From assembly GCA_032433595.1 (NCBI GenBank), contig JASWJB010000279.1, positions 1-59,668 of the forward strand: 59,668 nt of DNA, read 5' to 3'. Within the stretch, counting starts at the first letter, position 1; each line of letters starts with the position of its first letter. A program made the translations under genes and the position numbers. This document shows positions 9,335-20,410 of this stretch, piece after piece. Below the pieces are notes generated by a model. It was not told the DNA's origin, made no database searches, and saw nothing but the letters and a program-made list of their open reading frames with translations. The stretch comes from Conoideocrella luteorostrata. Its lineage: Eukaryota; Ascomycota; Sordariomycetes; Hypocreales; Clavicipitaceae.

Positions 9335-11191
9335 ATGGCTGCGGCAAGCCCTTCGCCTCACAAGCCTCGTCGCAAAACCAAGAATAGCAATGCCGGCGAC
9401 ACGCTTACACGGACGCGATCCGAAGCTCTGGTGAGAGCTCCGTCCTTCCCCCTGGCGGCGTTTCTTTGGCCTGCGCGTACATCATCAACACAATGGGAGG
9501 TGTTGCCAGCAGTTTTGATGGTTGTTGGGCTGTTCAGATGGGCAGCCGGGCTTTGGGGGTACTCTGGTATGGCTTGCGATTCACTGCCTGCGGTTTGTGA
9601 CTAGAGTGTGTGCCAAGCAAGACGAGACTGACATGCGTGTATTTACACCATAGGCTTCCAGCGTCCACCCATGTTTGGCGATTACGAAGCCCAACGACAC
9701 TGGATGGAGATCACCACCCATCTGCCCATCTCGCAGTGGTACTTTCACGATCTGCAGTGGTGGGGTCTCGACTATCCTCCATTGACGGTCTATCACAGCT
9801 GGATTATGGGCAAGATCGGTGTTTTAATTGACCCAGCTTGGTTTGCTCTGTTTACGTCCAGAGGCTCTGATGACCCAACACTCAAAGTTTTCATGAGAGC
9901 CACCGTCATCATCTCCGAGTATCTCATCTATATTCCTGCCGTTGTCGTATTCGCTCGACGATATAGCAGACTCAACGGCGTAGCTACCTGGACTAGCTCA
10001 GTCGCCCTCACCGCGATCCTCATGCAACCTGCTACGATCCTCATTGATCATGTCCACTTTCAGTATAATACCGTCATGCTTGGCCTTGTCGTCGCCAGCA
10101 TGAACAGTATGATGGCCGAGCGATACAAGTGGGCTGCCGTGTTCTTTGTCGCCGCTCTTGGCTTCAAACAGATGGCTTTATACTATGCTTTCAGCGTCTT
10201 TGCCTACCTTCTGGGCAAATGTGTCTGGCCACGCGTAAATCTGATGCGATTGATTGGCATTGGCTTGATTACAATCGCCTCCTTTGCCGTCTTGGTCCTT
10301 CCTTTGATCATCGGCGTTATCTATGAGAGACACCGCGGAATGGACTCGAGACATGACCTTGACGGGCCCCCTCCACCACTCCCATTGTTCCCCTTTGTTG
10401 CCAAGTATCTTGACACAAGCTCTGCCATTTACGCAGTAGCGGAGCAAATGATACAGATGATTCATCGCATCTTTCCATTTTCGAGGGGCTTGTTTGAGGA
10501 TAAGGTCGCCAACTTTTGGTGTGCACTTAACGTCGTTATCAAGCTTCGCAAGTACCCCACCGACTTGCTGCAGAAAGCGGCTCTCGGTGCGACACTCTTG
10601 TCCATAATTCCACCCAATCTCGTTCTATTTTTCAAGCCCGATAAGAAGATTCTACCGCTAGCCTTTGCTACCACGGCTTGGGGGTTCTTCCTGTTCAGCT
10701 ATCAGGTGCATGAGAAGAGTGTCCTCCTGCCACTTATGCCCATGACTTTGTTGCTGGCCGGGAAGCAGGGGCTGAATGGCGATACTCGATCGTGGGTTGG
10801 ATTTGCCAACCTTCTTGGAACTTGGACTATGTTTCCCCTCCTTAGTCGAGTTCACCTGGCTGTGCCGTACACGGTTCTGACCCTGCTGTGGGCTTATCTC
10901 GTTGGACTGCCTCCATCATCCTGGAGCGCGCCGTTCGTGGAGGTTGGTTCTGCACCAAAGCAGTGGGCAACTGCCTTCACTCATGGCACTTTCTACGTCT
11001 TTATGGCGCTATGGCACATTGTCAACGCATATATCGTGCCGCCTGCTGGCAAGCCTGACCTATGGGTGGTTGCCAATGTTGGCCTTGGTTGCGCCGGCTT
11101 CTCACTTTGTTATCTGTGGTGCTTCTGGAGACTCTTGGTGGACAGTGGCTTGGTTGGGAATGCACGACTGGCAAAGTCGAAAACGCAATGA
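9335..11191 (+). CDS. alg6: Dol-P-Glc:Man9GlcNAc2-PP-Dol alpha-1,3-glucosyltransferase
   Basis: Exons 9335-9566 and 9654-11191 (87-bp intron, GTATGG donor, phase 1) encode 589 residues. The join restores YSGFQRPPMFGDYEAQRHW, the luminal loop with the DYE motif of the ALG6/ALG8 family, followed by LQWWGLDYPPLTVYHSW. About ten hydrophobic segments follow, as in the GT-C fold. ALG6 adds the first glucose to the lipid-linked oligosaccharide on the ER luminal side, which oligosaccharyltransferase needs for efficient transfer. The start is the ATG at 9335 (MAAASPSPHKPRRK), a basic cytosolic tail; upstream in-frame sequence has no better ATG. Confidence 0.93.
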
Positions 11192-13038
11192 TTGCTTTTC
11201 GGTATAGAGATGACCACATATACAAATATTGATACTTAAAAAGCACAGCAAAGGTCGCTGTCGTAAAATAGAGAAGTATATCCTCCATGTAACATAGGCT
11301 GTTTCCCTGCGCCAGGCATTGTGGATGAGCCAGAAACAGCGCTCGGAGTGCCTACATTCCGATCAAGTTAATGAAACATCATGTCGTGCATGCCATGTCA
11401 TGGCTTGACGCAAACTAGATCATGGCAAAACACAAGGTATACCAGATGGTCTACACTGAGTTGTATGGCCAGCAATTGGCCAAAGTAGAATCCAATCAAT
11501 AGACTCGTATGATTTTATGTCTCAGCGCCTTCAATATCGTACTTCACTTACGTTACAGTTACATTCCATCTCCACTACTCCAGAAGACCTGCCAACAGGG
11601 CAACTGGTTCCGTACCCTCACCTTAGCTTGCATCTAGCCTGCTGCTCAAGAAACAAAAATGCGCTGATTTGTTCTTCCAAAGAGAGGCCATTTTGCGTCA
11701 CAGCAGCCACGACCTGTGAGCCATCACTGGTAGACCCATTTAACAGCTTCACTCGATCCTGGCTTAGGGAGTAAGTTCCACGTTTTACAGTTGCTTTTTG
11801 ACGCAGCATTTAATGATCAAAAAGCACCTCCCGCACTAGACTCACTGCATTCACAGCTTGTCTTTTGTGGCAGCAAGTAATAGCAAAAGTGTTGCGCTCA
11901 GCACTTTGCTACCTCATAGTCTTTCAAGGACCCTGGTAGACTGCGACGAAGTATGGAGGAATGGAGAGACCTGGAAAATGTGCCAAAAATGACTTTATCA
12001 ATGAGAGAGGACAGTTATTTACGACCGTCGGGTAACTAACCCAAGAAGGCGACTTTCCCTCGACCAACGTCAAAACCAACACAAAACTATGGTCGTGCAT
12101 ACCACCCGGTTCAGTTCCCGAAAGCATCACGCCATTCACGACCCATGTCTCAGTTGTTGTAGGATCTGCCCCCTCGTTCTCGTGATTCCAATCTCTCGTC
12201 TGGCCTCTTCCTGGCTCAGGCGCAGATCTCGAAACAAACAAGATCCTTCGTTCGTGTAAGGCTGCATACGGCAAGCGTTGTCTTAAACCTCCGGGCCGTG
12301 TCTGCCACGTGGGGGAGTTGAACAGTCTCTTTGTTCTAACCACATAGAAAGTCCCGATGAGCATTGTCGCCACTAATGTATGTCGATGACATGCTGCTCG
12401 TTGGGCAGCACGCGATGACTTCTAAAAACGGGCTCGGCAAGGGATATTCGCAGCATTTTAGCTGCCAGTCTGTCGTGAACATTGCGTTACTAGAATTGCT
12501 AGTTAGACTTGACGAATAGAGCAACACGAATGACACTTTTGCAAATCCTTCCTCTCACGAATAGACTTGTGCGGCTTGCATTGCTTGGGCCATGAACGCA
12601 CGTCCTTTGTTAGTTTCACATCCTTTGAGGGACTTCCCTCTGCTTTCCAGATGGTAGCTCATCAGCATTTCCTAGAGCCAATCGTCGTCGTCGTGTCTGT
12701 AGATGCTGGCCAAGGTTCTCATCATACGATATGCCTCTTTGTCGTACGTGCCTTAGAGAGTGTATTCCGCCCAAATTATGGGGTTGACTCGTCAACTTCG
12801 AAATCAACTGCCACGGGGAAGGGGTCGTAGGTCTTGCTGTCGGTTCGTACCGGGATCCTTGCTTACAATAGTTTGCGGTGAATAGTGAGGGGTTCTTGTT
12901 GCCTTGGGAAAATGAGTTATCAGGGCGAGGTTTGTCCGGTAGTAAGTAGTTATAGTGTGTAGTGTGACCTACTTTTTTATCAACCTAGTACGATATCTAC
13001 AATCTTCTTTTTGGATATTGAGATCCTTCGTCAGCATA
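11192..13038. other. Intergenic, no convincing gene
   Basis: Short ORFs are present on both strands (for example 11924-12373 minus, 149 codons), but none shows a recognisable domain, signal sequence or intron pattern. The last few hundred bases are the likely promoter of the membrane-protein gene at 13039. Confidence 0.55.
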
Positions 13039-14083
13039 ATGTTGGGGATGGTGTATATAGCCGTTCTGTGTACTGCTGGACAGGCGCATGGGCTCAATAC
13101 AGTCCTGTTACAAGAGAGCCGAGAAGCCACGCCAGCTATGGCAACAAGTGCAAGTTTACCGCCGTCGCATTCAGTTGGATCAAGTCTGCAACCTGGTGTT
13201 ACGGCATCAACAAGCCAAACAGCCCCATCATCAGCAGCTTTAACGAGCACAGCTACAGCGGAACAGGTCAGTAAGGCAGACTTCATGAAGGATCTCCGTG
13301 GGGCCTGCGAAAATGTGTTCTAACCTGCGTAGGAATCGACTGTGGCCGCGCTGCCAGAAGATACTCCATTGCCGCCGCTGGGTGGCCATCACGCAGAGAT
13401 TACGAAGCGGGATGACAGATACTCAGACAAGTTGCTGGACAGCATTGTACTGGTGACCGGAATCATTGCAGCTGTTGCGTCGTGTACGGTCCTCATAGGC
13501 GCTCTGATCCAGTGGCTGCATAGCAGGAGATTGGGCTGCAGACACCACCACTGTCCACCAGGAGGGGTGGAAGAGCAGAGAATGTCACAGCAAACTGTGT
13601 GGAATAGACAGTCCTGGGGGTTTGGAGCGGCGCCAACACCGAGTATACGACATCATATACAGCCGCAGCAGCAGGGCCAGCTATTTTTCCAGGCGGAGCT
13701 GTCGTCAGACACGGGGAGTATTAGAAACCACCGCACCAGCGAGATATCACCAATAGAGACCGAGCCGGCACCTCTACAGGGCTAGTACGTAGTTGCCTCA
13801 CTTGGTTCAACTAGGTTTTCCTGTACCGCATCCCGAATGAGTCACTGCTAACACGTCACATAGCCAACCTTCGCCGGTAGAGCCAACGGTATCTCCAATA
13901 CGGCGGCCACCTGCGTCCTACCATTGGCAGCAGCCTGTAGAGCTGCCGACAACAGCAGATCCAGGTAATACTCCCTTACCGCCGTATTTGGCGACAATGC
14001 CCAGCGTAATTCGCCCTGGGCGGTTCTCCTGGATAAATGGCGAGGAGGCTGGCTACAGACCCTCGGAAAAGATGTTGCAGTGA
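13039..14083 (+). CDS. Single-pass membrane protein, Ser/Thr-rich ectodomain
   Basis: Three exons (13039-13266, 13333-13784, 13864-14083) splice in frame to 299 residues; donors GTCAGT and GTACGT, acceptors GTAG and ATAG. The start is the first ATG, giving a signal peptide (MLGMVYIAVLCTAGQAHG). A Ser/Thr/Ala-rich stretch of about 60 residues follows, then a transmembrane helix (SIVLVTGIIAAVASCTVLIG) and a cytosolic tail rich in Pro, Gln and His that ends RPSEKMLQ. The layout resembles fungal wall-stress sensors or Mid2-like proteins, but there is no WSC domain and I do not recognise a family. The third exon is visible only after splicing; its proline-rich frame (LPPYLATMPS) supports it. Confidence 0.6.
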
Positions 14084-14454
14084 TAGGGCATGTATTGCTT
14101 TGAGCGCCGCGCCATTGTTTCGTGAACTCCAAATGGCGTACTTCATTTTCATATGTTGGAAAGTAACTCGTTCAGATAACGACAATATGTAATATCACAA
14201 ACTTCATCTCAGTGCACGCAACACATGACTTTCGACAAAGAGCTGTAGTCGTAAATTTCATAGGATAAGGTGTCTACCCGGCTGGTCCTACAGTAATTAA
14301 TAGCCCGCCAACCCATCCATGAGCAACCGATCCCCCTGCGCCAATCTTGCAGAACAAAAACGGCCGTGGTAGAACCGCCGCACAACCAGACCAGAACTTT
14401 TCCGATAATCGTGGCATTGTCATCGCCGTGCAATTCCTGCTAGAGAGAAATCGC
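14084..14454. other. Convergent 3' flanks
   Basis: 370 bp between the stop codons of the membrane-protein gene and the P2 gene. I see no coding or repeat signal here. Confidence 0.6.
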
Positions 14455-14861
14455 TTAGTCGAAGAGACCGAAACCCATGTCCTCATCGGACTCCTCCTTC
14501 TCCTCCTCCTTCTCCTTCTCGGCGGGAGCGTCAGCGGCAGCACCGCCGGCAGCAGCGCCACCAGCAGCGGCGGCACCACCAGCACCACCAGAGGGAACGG
14601 AAGCGAGCTTCTCGGTACCGGCAGCAATGAGCTACAAAGTTATGTTAATATTCTCCAGCCCAGTTTGAATTTGACGTCTGTATATTCAGGTCCGTTTCAT
14701 ACCTCGGAGATGTCCTTGTCCTTGAGCTCAGAGAGGAGCTGCTTCAAGCGGTCGTCGTCAGCCTCAATGCCGACAGCAGAGAGGACGCCCTTGATGTCCT
14801 TGGCAGAGGGGGAGGTGTTGCCACCAAGGCCGAGGAGGAGATAAGCTGCGAGGTGCTTCAT
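14455..14861 (-). CDS. 60S acidic ribosomal protein P2
   Basis: Exons 14861-14703 and 14631-14455 (71-bp intron, GTATGA donor, phase 0) encode 111 residues. It starts [20 protein letters not shown], has [20 protein letters not shown], then an Ala/Gly-rich hinge, and ends with the conserved acidic tail [11 protein letters not shown] that recruits elongation factors. P2 pairs with P1 on P0 in the ribosomal stalk. The MKH...GGNTSPSA start marks it as P2 and not P1. The opposite strand has a long open frame in this GC-rich stretch, which is a shadow. Confidence 0.95.
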
Positions 14862-15804
14862 TTTGAATGTGGTGTCTGGCGAAGAAGAAAAACGGGTTAG
14901 AGTCGAAACCGATATCCAATTTGATACAGCAGCACAGTGGGCTGTTGCTCGTGATGCACGGGATTGTCATGACCGAAGACTTACAGATAGAATGAATCTA
15001 AAGAAACACGAGAAATCAATCAATTTAACCGCAAGTTGGGCGGAGACTGAAACCTTCGAGTTCTGGTTAAATGTGGTTGCGGTTGAACAATCAAAAAAAA
15101 GTTGGTAGAGCCGCAGGGAAGTGGCATACTAATTTTGAACATTGTGGGCGATAAAAACGTGATTAGCGAGCCAATGTTAGGGCGAGTGGTGTGTTTTGGT
15201 GGGGTACTTAGGTACGTACCCTTGTATGGTGAGTCAGTCCCCAAAAAGCTTTTGAGCAAGGTCACCAGCCACTCTTCGTCATTACCGCACCGCCACACTA
15301 TCCCTGGTTTGTTGCAAGAAACGGGCAGACAAATGTTAGATATCACGTGCCTCTATTTTACTTCGGAATCGTGGCGCATTCTTTCACGTTGTTTGCTTCC
15401 GAAAGAACAGGTCAACTTTATCCGCCACTGTACGGAGTAAACTGAACTGAATTCTTCCCGTGGAGCTTCTCTTATCATCTCTTTCTGTCGCTGAAAAATT
15501 TTCTATTCCAGCAGTAGATTGCGGTTCCTTTGCACAACTGTTCGTTCCGCATCGACTTGTCGCAGAAGGCAGCCCGATTTCACGATAGCCAAGCAGACGA
15601 GATAAGGACCACAGCCTTGCCACCGTATCCATGAAGTGTCCTCTTTGAGAAGCTACACTGTTGGCATGCTGTCGGAGAGAAAGGGCGACCTGACGGAGCT
15701 CAAGCACTTGCTCCTTTATCATTAAGTGTTGCCAAACTTTAGACACTTTTACTGGCTATCGCCATCTGTGCTTGCTCTGCCTGGTGCACGAAAAGACAGC
15801 CACA
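14862..15804. promoter_or_regulatory. Bidirectional upstream region of P2 and SPT2
   Basis: 943 bp between divergent starts, containing 5' leaders and promoters of both genes. TACGGAGTA occurs at 15431. The ORFs here (for example 15384-15746 minus) show no family resemblance. Confidence 0.5.
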
Positions 15805-16949
15805 ATGCCCGTGAGTTTTTCACCCCTCCATCAATTTGCTTTTTATTAAGAACAATAGAAAGAGGACGAAAGAAGCTAACCATGGACATTAAGATCGGGG
15901 ACTTGCTAGCGCAAATAAGCGGAGGCAAAGCGAGCTCGAGTTCTACCCCGGCTCTCCAAAGAGCAAATTCTGTTCCCAGTAAACGAAAACCAGACGATGA
16001 CCTTGCCAGAGATGTATCAAAGACAGCGCGTATCAGCCAAACGTCGGGATCAGGTCTGAGCAAGCCAGCTGTCCCCACGGAAAGGTATATGGGAAATGCA
16101 AGACCGGGCAATACGTCAGGAAGCAAGCCTGTTTACTCAACGCACAAATCTGCGAGCCCAGCACCGTCCGGCCGAGGGACTCCCATGCCTGCTGCTGCGC
16201 CGGCTCGAGGGCCGCCGAAAAAGGGATCTTTTGCTGAGGTTTTGGCACGTGCTCAAAGAGCTCAGGCTGTGATGGGACAAGTTGGCAAAATTCAACACAA
16301 GAAGGTCGATAAGGGGACAGCAAAGAAAGCCCAGGACGAGTCACCAGCTCCGACTGCATCGAAAGGACGAGCTGTCGCTGGCGGATACACAGGAACTGCA
16401 AAGCCTAGTCAGCGGACCAGCCAAAATGGTAACTCTAAGACCTCAACAAAGAACCCCCGCCAAGGTTTTGGCGCTCGACCCATCGCTGTTGGTCGAAGCA
16501 AAGCCAAAGCAGCAGAGGAAGAAGAAGCGGCCAAGAAAATCAAGAAAGCGGCCCAAGCCACCACTGGCTACACCGGAACGGCACGGCCGAAGCCAGGAAA
16601 TCCAGTTCGCAAGAAGGATGTACCACGCGGCGGGGCGCTGCTTCACGTTCCTCGACACACTTCGTCCAAAGTCTCGCGCTATGAGGACGATTATGACGAG
16701 GAATTGGATGATTTCATCGAGTATGACGACGAAGAAGACGATGCGGGTGGCCCCCGCTACGATTATGCTTCAGATGGATCGTCCGATATGGAAGCCGGCA
16801 TGGATCAGCTCGACCAGGAGGAGCGCCGGGCTGCAATCATTGCTCGTCGGGAGGATGAAGAAGAAGAACGTCTCGAGAAGTCCCTCAAGGCTGCTAAAGA
16901 AGACAAGAAACGAAAGGCTCTGGAGTCTTTGCGCGCTAGACGACGCTGA
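15805..16949 (+). CDS. spt2: SPT2 chromatin protein (H3-H4 chaperone)
   Basis: The C-terminus is diagnostic: an acidic stretch (DDYDEELDDFIEYDDEEDD), then DQEERRAAIIARREDEEEE and a basic end (KALESLRARRR), as in SPT2 proteins that bind H3-H4 during transcription. The middle is basic and repetitive, with GGYTGTAKP and TGYTGTARP. I propose a two-codon first exon, ATG CCC at 15805-15810, a GTGAGT donor, a CTAAC branch site and an AAG acceptor at 15893, giving an MPIGDLLAQISGG start and 353 residues. The alternative is the in-frame ATG at 15882 (MDIKIGDLLAQ) with no intron. Both give the same body. Confidence 0.88.
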
Positions 16950-18552
16950 GTTTTACAATTGCATTGGAGCATTCACTACTTAGATACATCATTATGCTTT
17001 CGTTGTGGGGTGACAAGGATGGAAAGAGAGCACGGCGTTTTTACAGAGGGCCATATCAAGTGTTGGATGGTGTCATTAGTCATTAGCGGCGGAGTTTTTA
17101 TCTTCTTATTTTTATACTTTGGGTTTTTCTCTTCGTTTGCATATCTATTTTTACGTTTGGTATAATTCCTGGAATGTTGACGATTCTTGTGAACCAGCTA
17201 TAGCGCAAAAGTTAGTACGTACTAGGTGCTGACACACAATTTATCCCAAGAATTGCAACTAAGAGGGTAATCTATCTTCTGACACAACTTGTCAGTCGCA
17301 GCACATAGTGAATTGATTAGTAACGACGACTCGCATAATCATGCCCCAGGTGATCACCACATATACACGCGTCCGCATCCCCGAAGTCCATAGTCCAACA
17401 TGTAGTAGGGTAGGGAGCTGCGTGTTTTGTTTCTGGCTGCGGTTAAATTTCTCTACCTTTAGCAGCCACTCAAGTGCAGTATATGCTTGTTCCTCGAGCG
17501 CCGATTCGAGCGTTTTCTGAGCTTTTTGACTTCCTAAGTACCTTAGCAGCGTTCATACCACCGTGCAGGGAGCCGTTGCCGTCCTCGCCGCGTGTTGGCT
17601 TAACCGTTCTCCTCAAGCAGCACGTCTTTGTACCATTAATCTTTGAGAGCAAGCTCACCACCTTTAAGCCATTTCAAATAAATGCCAATCCTGACTCCCA
17701 AGCCGTAGATGTCACTGTTTCCGGCTAACCCGCGCTCGGATCGAGACTCTATAGGAAATTTTCGTTTCGTTCAGACTGACCTCGTACGTACCTGTGCGGA
17801 GGACGTGGGGATAAGGTACGAGCATGCATTCAAATGAAAAGAAATGAATCATAAGCGACCATGTTTGTCTGCCTTGTTGACGACTTAGCGTGAGTTCTAT
17901 GTGGTGGATCTTGTCTTTCTCGATTTTACATTACAATGTCCTATGTAGTTCTCTCTCGCCAACTTTGGCTACCAGCCCAACACACCTTGTCGCACCACAT
18001 GGACCCAGCCTCAGCCCAACTGTAGGTAGCATGACCAATCGATTCAATAGGCTAAAGGGCACAAAGTCAAGCTCCGCAAGCAAAACAACACAACGTGGGG
18101 TATCGAGAGCCCGTCAGTGAAGACGTGGCTATGGCCTCGAAGTCGCACCGTGAAACGAGTTATGCCTAACATCAGGCACAGTGATGGGCGCAGGGAGCCT
18201 GTACAGTCGACAAGGGTGCTTTGGACTTTGGTGAAAACTGGGCTAGCTGGTCACCCAAGTGTCACTTTGGTACGGAGTACTCCGTATTGTGATGATCTTC
18301 TTTTAGCCAACGAAGTGGTTTTGCGGCTTCGGGGAGGGCTTTGGGCTGCTCCATGGTTACTTTTTGGCCGATACCATCGGGCAAAAACCTGCCCTCTTGT
18401 TCCTGTCGCAATCCTCGTTGCTTTAGTGCACGTACAAGCTGTACATATTTTCCTGGTTTTATTAGCCTACTTAGTTACTTTAGCCTATTTATTTGCCTGT
18501 ATTGTTGTCATGCAATTTTTTATCGCATGGTTGCTCAGCCCCTACTCTAATT
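16950..18552. other. Intergenic, no convincing gene
   Basis: The SPT2 3' flank is followed by featureless DNA with short chance ORFs. A perfect 16-bp palindrome, TACGGAGTACTCCGTA, lies at 18271-18286. Confidence 0.6.
18271..18286. repeat. Full palindromic copy of the recurrent motif
   Basis: TACGGAGTACTCCGTA is a perfect 16-bp palindrome and the clearest copy of a motif found in partial form at about 18 other places in this window. Confidence 0.8.
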
Positions 18553-19363
18553 CTACATCATGGCAGTATGTTGGCTGTGTATGCATGAACTCCACCACGA
18601 ATTTAGTAGCACGTATAGTTGAATTCTATCCAAGAATTTCATCTTCAGCTTCGTCCTCAGATTCATAGATCCCGTCTTCGGCTCTTCTTCAGCTTCATCC
18701 ATTTCGTCGTCAGCTTCGTCTTCAGCGTCGTCATTTGGTTCCTCAGGTTTCAGCATCATGGTCATTCTTGACAGCGAGGAAAACGAGCGTCGACACCGTC
18801 CAGTTTCCAAGTCAAGCCAGTCACTGCTCCATTCTTGCCACGCATAAAGGAGATGAGGAAGGAGGACCATAATGTATCCAGCTGGCTCGAAAAGTCCGTT
18901 GTTGTAGAGGAAGTTGGCTCGTAGATCGTGTTTGATTGGCATGGCGTTGCAAACGGCAATGACGTATTTTTTGGGCAGTAAAATGCGCCCATCTAAGCCT
19001 CGTGTAATCTCGTCTAGACTCAATAGGCCGGTGCGATGCGAGCAGATATCTCGTAGTGTCATGTTCGAGAATAGCTCGGGCTTGTCGGCATGTTTGTGCT
19101 CGGGAACAATGGAGCTTACGGCGTCATCCCATGAAATTTTGCCCTCGTCAACAAGCAGATTCAGCGACGCTGCCATAAATGCTTAGACAGAGAGGCGATG
19201 CAGTAGAGAGTGTCACCATTAGGTTTCCGCCCGCTGGCAACATCCATGACGCCAAAACTATTGTTGAAGACCTCATGGCCCTTGTAGATAACTCCGATAG
19301 ATATCGCTGGCTGTTTAGTGATATCCTGGATGTTGGCTATGACAGGAATGCGATCCTGTAATC
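18553..19363 (-). pseudogene. Degenerate beta-lactamase-like hydrolase
   Basis: Reading the minus strand from about 19363, one frame gives IPVIANIQDITKQP, AISIGVIYKGHEVF and LYCIASLSK (an S-x-x-K motif), then terminates. A second frame, offset near 19180, continues MAASLNLLVDEGKISWDDAV and LRDICSHRTGLLSLDEI, matching the block after the nucleophile in the intact hydrolase at 1357-3030 (DEKKLAWTTRVAHILPE, DILSHRCGLDG). After NNGLFEPAGYI the homology stops, and the rest is low-complexity Glu/Asp codons up to a stop at 18553. It lacks the third catalytic motif and the C-terminal domain. A frameshift right after the catalytic Ser-x-x-Lys plus truncation argue for a dead gene. Confidence 0.7.
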
Positions 19364-19890
19364 ACCTCTTCATTGCGGCCGCGGGGGACGGCAAGATAGC
19401 CATTGCGATTGCGATTGAGATTGAAGAATTGGCAGATGGAGTTTGGTGGTGCTTCTTCTAGACCGCAGGAGTGATAGGGAAGTGAGATGATCTGTTGATG
19501 CTGCTACACATGCAGGAAGAGGGAGCAGACTGGTGCGCAAGTGCAGACAGGTGTAGTCGCCGCCAGGGAAACTTGCTCGTGGCAAATAATCAAGGGTCTG
19601 CATTCCTTTGTTGGAGTGCATATCCTGTCTCCTACATGGACGGGTAGAGGAGGGACGTGAGTAGGTATTTATTTATCCCGGCCAACACCACTGAACAACT
19701 CCAACCGTGACTTGCTTCGCTGACTCTCTCAGCAACCAGACCATCTCCGCCCATCGCAGCCTACAAACTTACTTATTCAAAACTGTGCGCAAGAATCATG
19801 GCAGCTGCAATTATGGAAACACCAGTGACAGTTCAGTACATGCAGTCTGGGGTGTACAGCTCAGCCAGGCCGGACGCTTAAGACCCCTTC
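19364..19890. other. Intergenic, no convincing gene
   Basis: It separates the hydrolase pseudogene from the D123-like fragment. The short ORFs have no recognisable features. Confidence 0.5.
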
Positions 19891-20324
19891 AGGCACTTGG
19901 GGGTGCTAACTCGCGTAACCACCACGCTCTACATCCTGGAGGCGAAAAGTTTATTCCAAGAACCAAAGATCTTGATGCATTGTACTCCGTATGCCGAGGC
20001 CAATAACCAATTTTTGTATCATCCTTGGTATTCAGAGCCACTGGCGCCATACATGGCTACAAAGCTCCGAAGATCCAGCAACTTTCCCAAGACGTTCTCC
20101 ACAACCTCCAGGCTGTTCTGAAAATCGTGCTAGAATCGGGAATTGGCGCCGCAATGCAATCTGACAAAGTAAAAGTCTTTGTTTCGTATCTACAGGCGAT
20201 CCTTAATGAAGCAACTGGGGCGTCGTCCGAACCCATCTTCGTTCGGCTTGGCGCCACCTCTGCCAAAGATAGTTTCGCTAATGGCGCTCCGACCACATGC
20301 AAGATCTGCGATTGGATGCATTGA
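19891..20324 (+). pseudogene. Fragment resembling a D123 (Cdc123)-family protein
   Basis: One frame reads NQFLYHPWYSEPLAPYM up to about 20055; a frame shifted by one base continues GYKAPKIQQLSQDVLHNLQ, then EPIFVRLGATSAKDSFANGA and a stop at 20324. FVRL followed by SAKD(S/A) resembles the FVRLN..SPKDA block of D123 family proteins (Cdc123 assists eIF2 assembly). The apparent frameshift and the abrupt end soon after this motif suggest a truncated relic. The family call rests on one short block, so it is tentative. Confidence 0.35.
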
Positions 20325-20410
20325 TAAATAATTCTGTTTTTTTTTTTAAAGAAATACATATTATAGCACGTCGATTTTTCTCAAATCTGCCTGTTGTACA
20401 AATATACATA

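Noticed and set aside
11924..12373. 149-codon minus-strand ORF
   Set aside because: No domain, targeting signal or splice support; composition is like surrounding intergenic DNA.
14347..14844. 165-codon plus-strand ORF
   Set aside because: It is antisense to the ribosomal P2 gene; the Ala/Gly codons of the P2 hinge keep the opposite strand open.
15384..15746. 120-codon minus-strand ORF upstream of SPT2
   Set aside because: It lies in the shared promoter/leader region and shows no conserved features.
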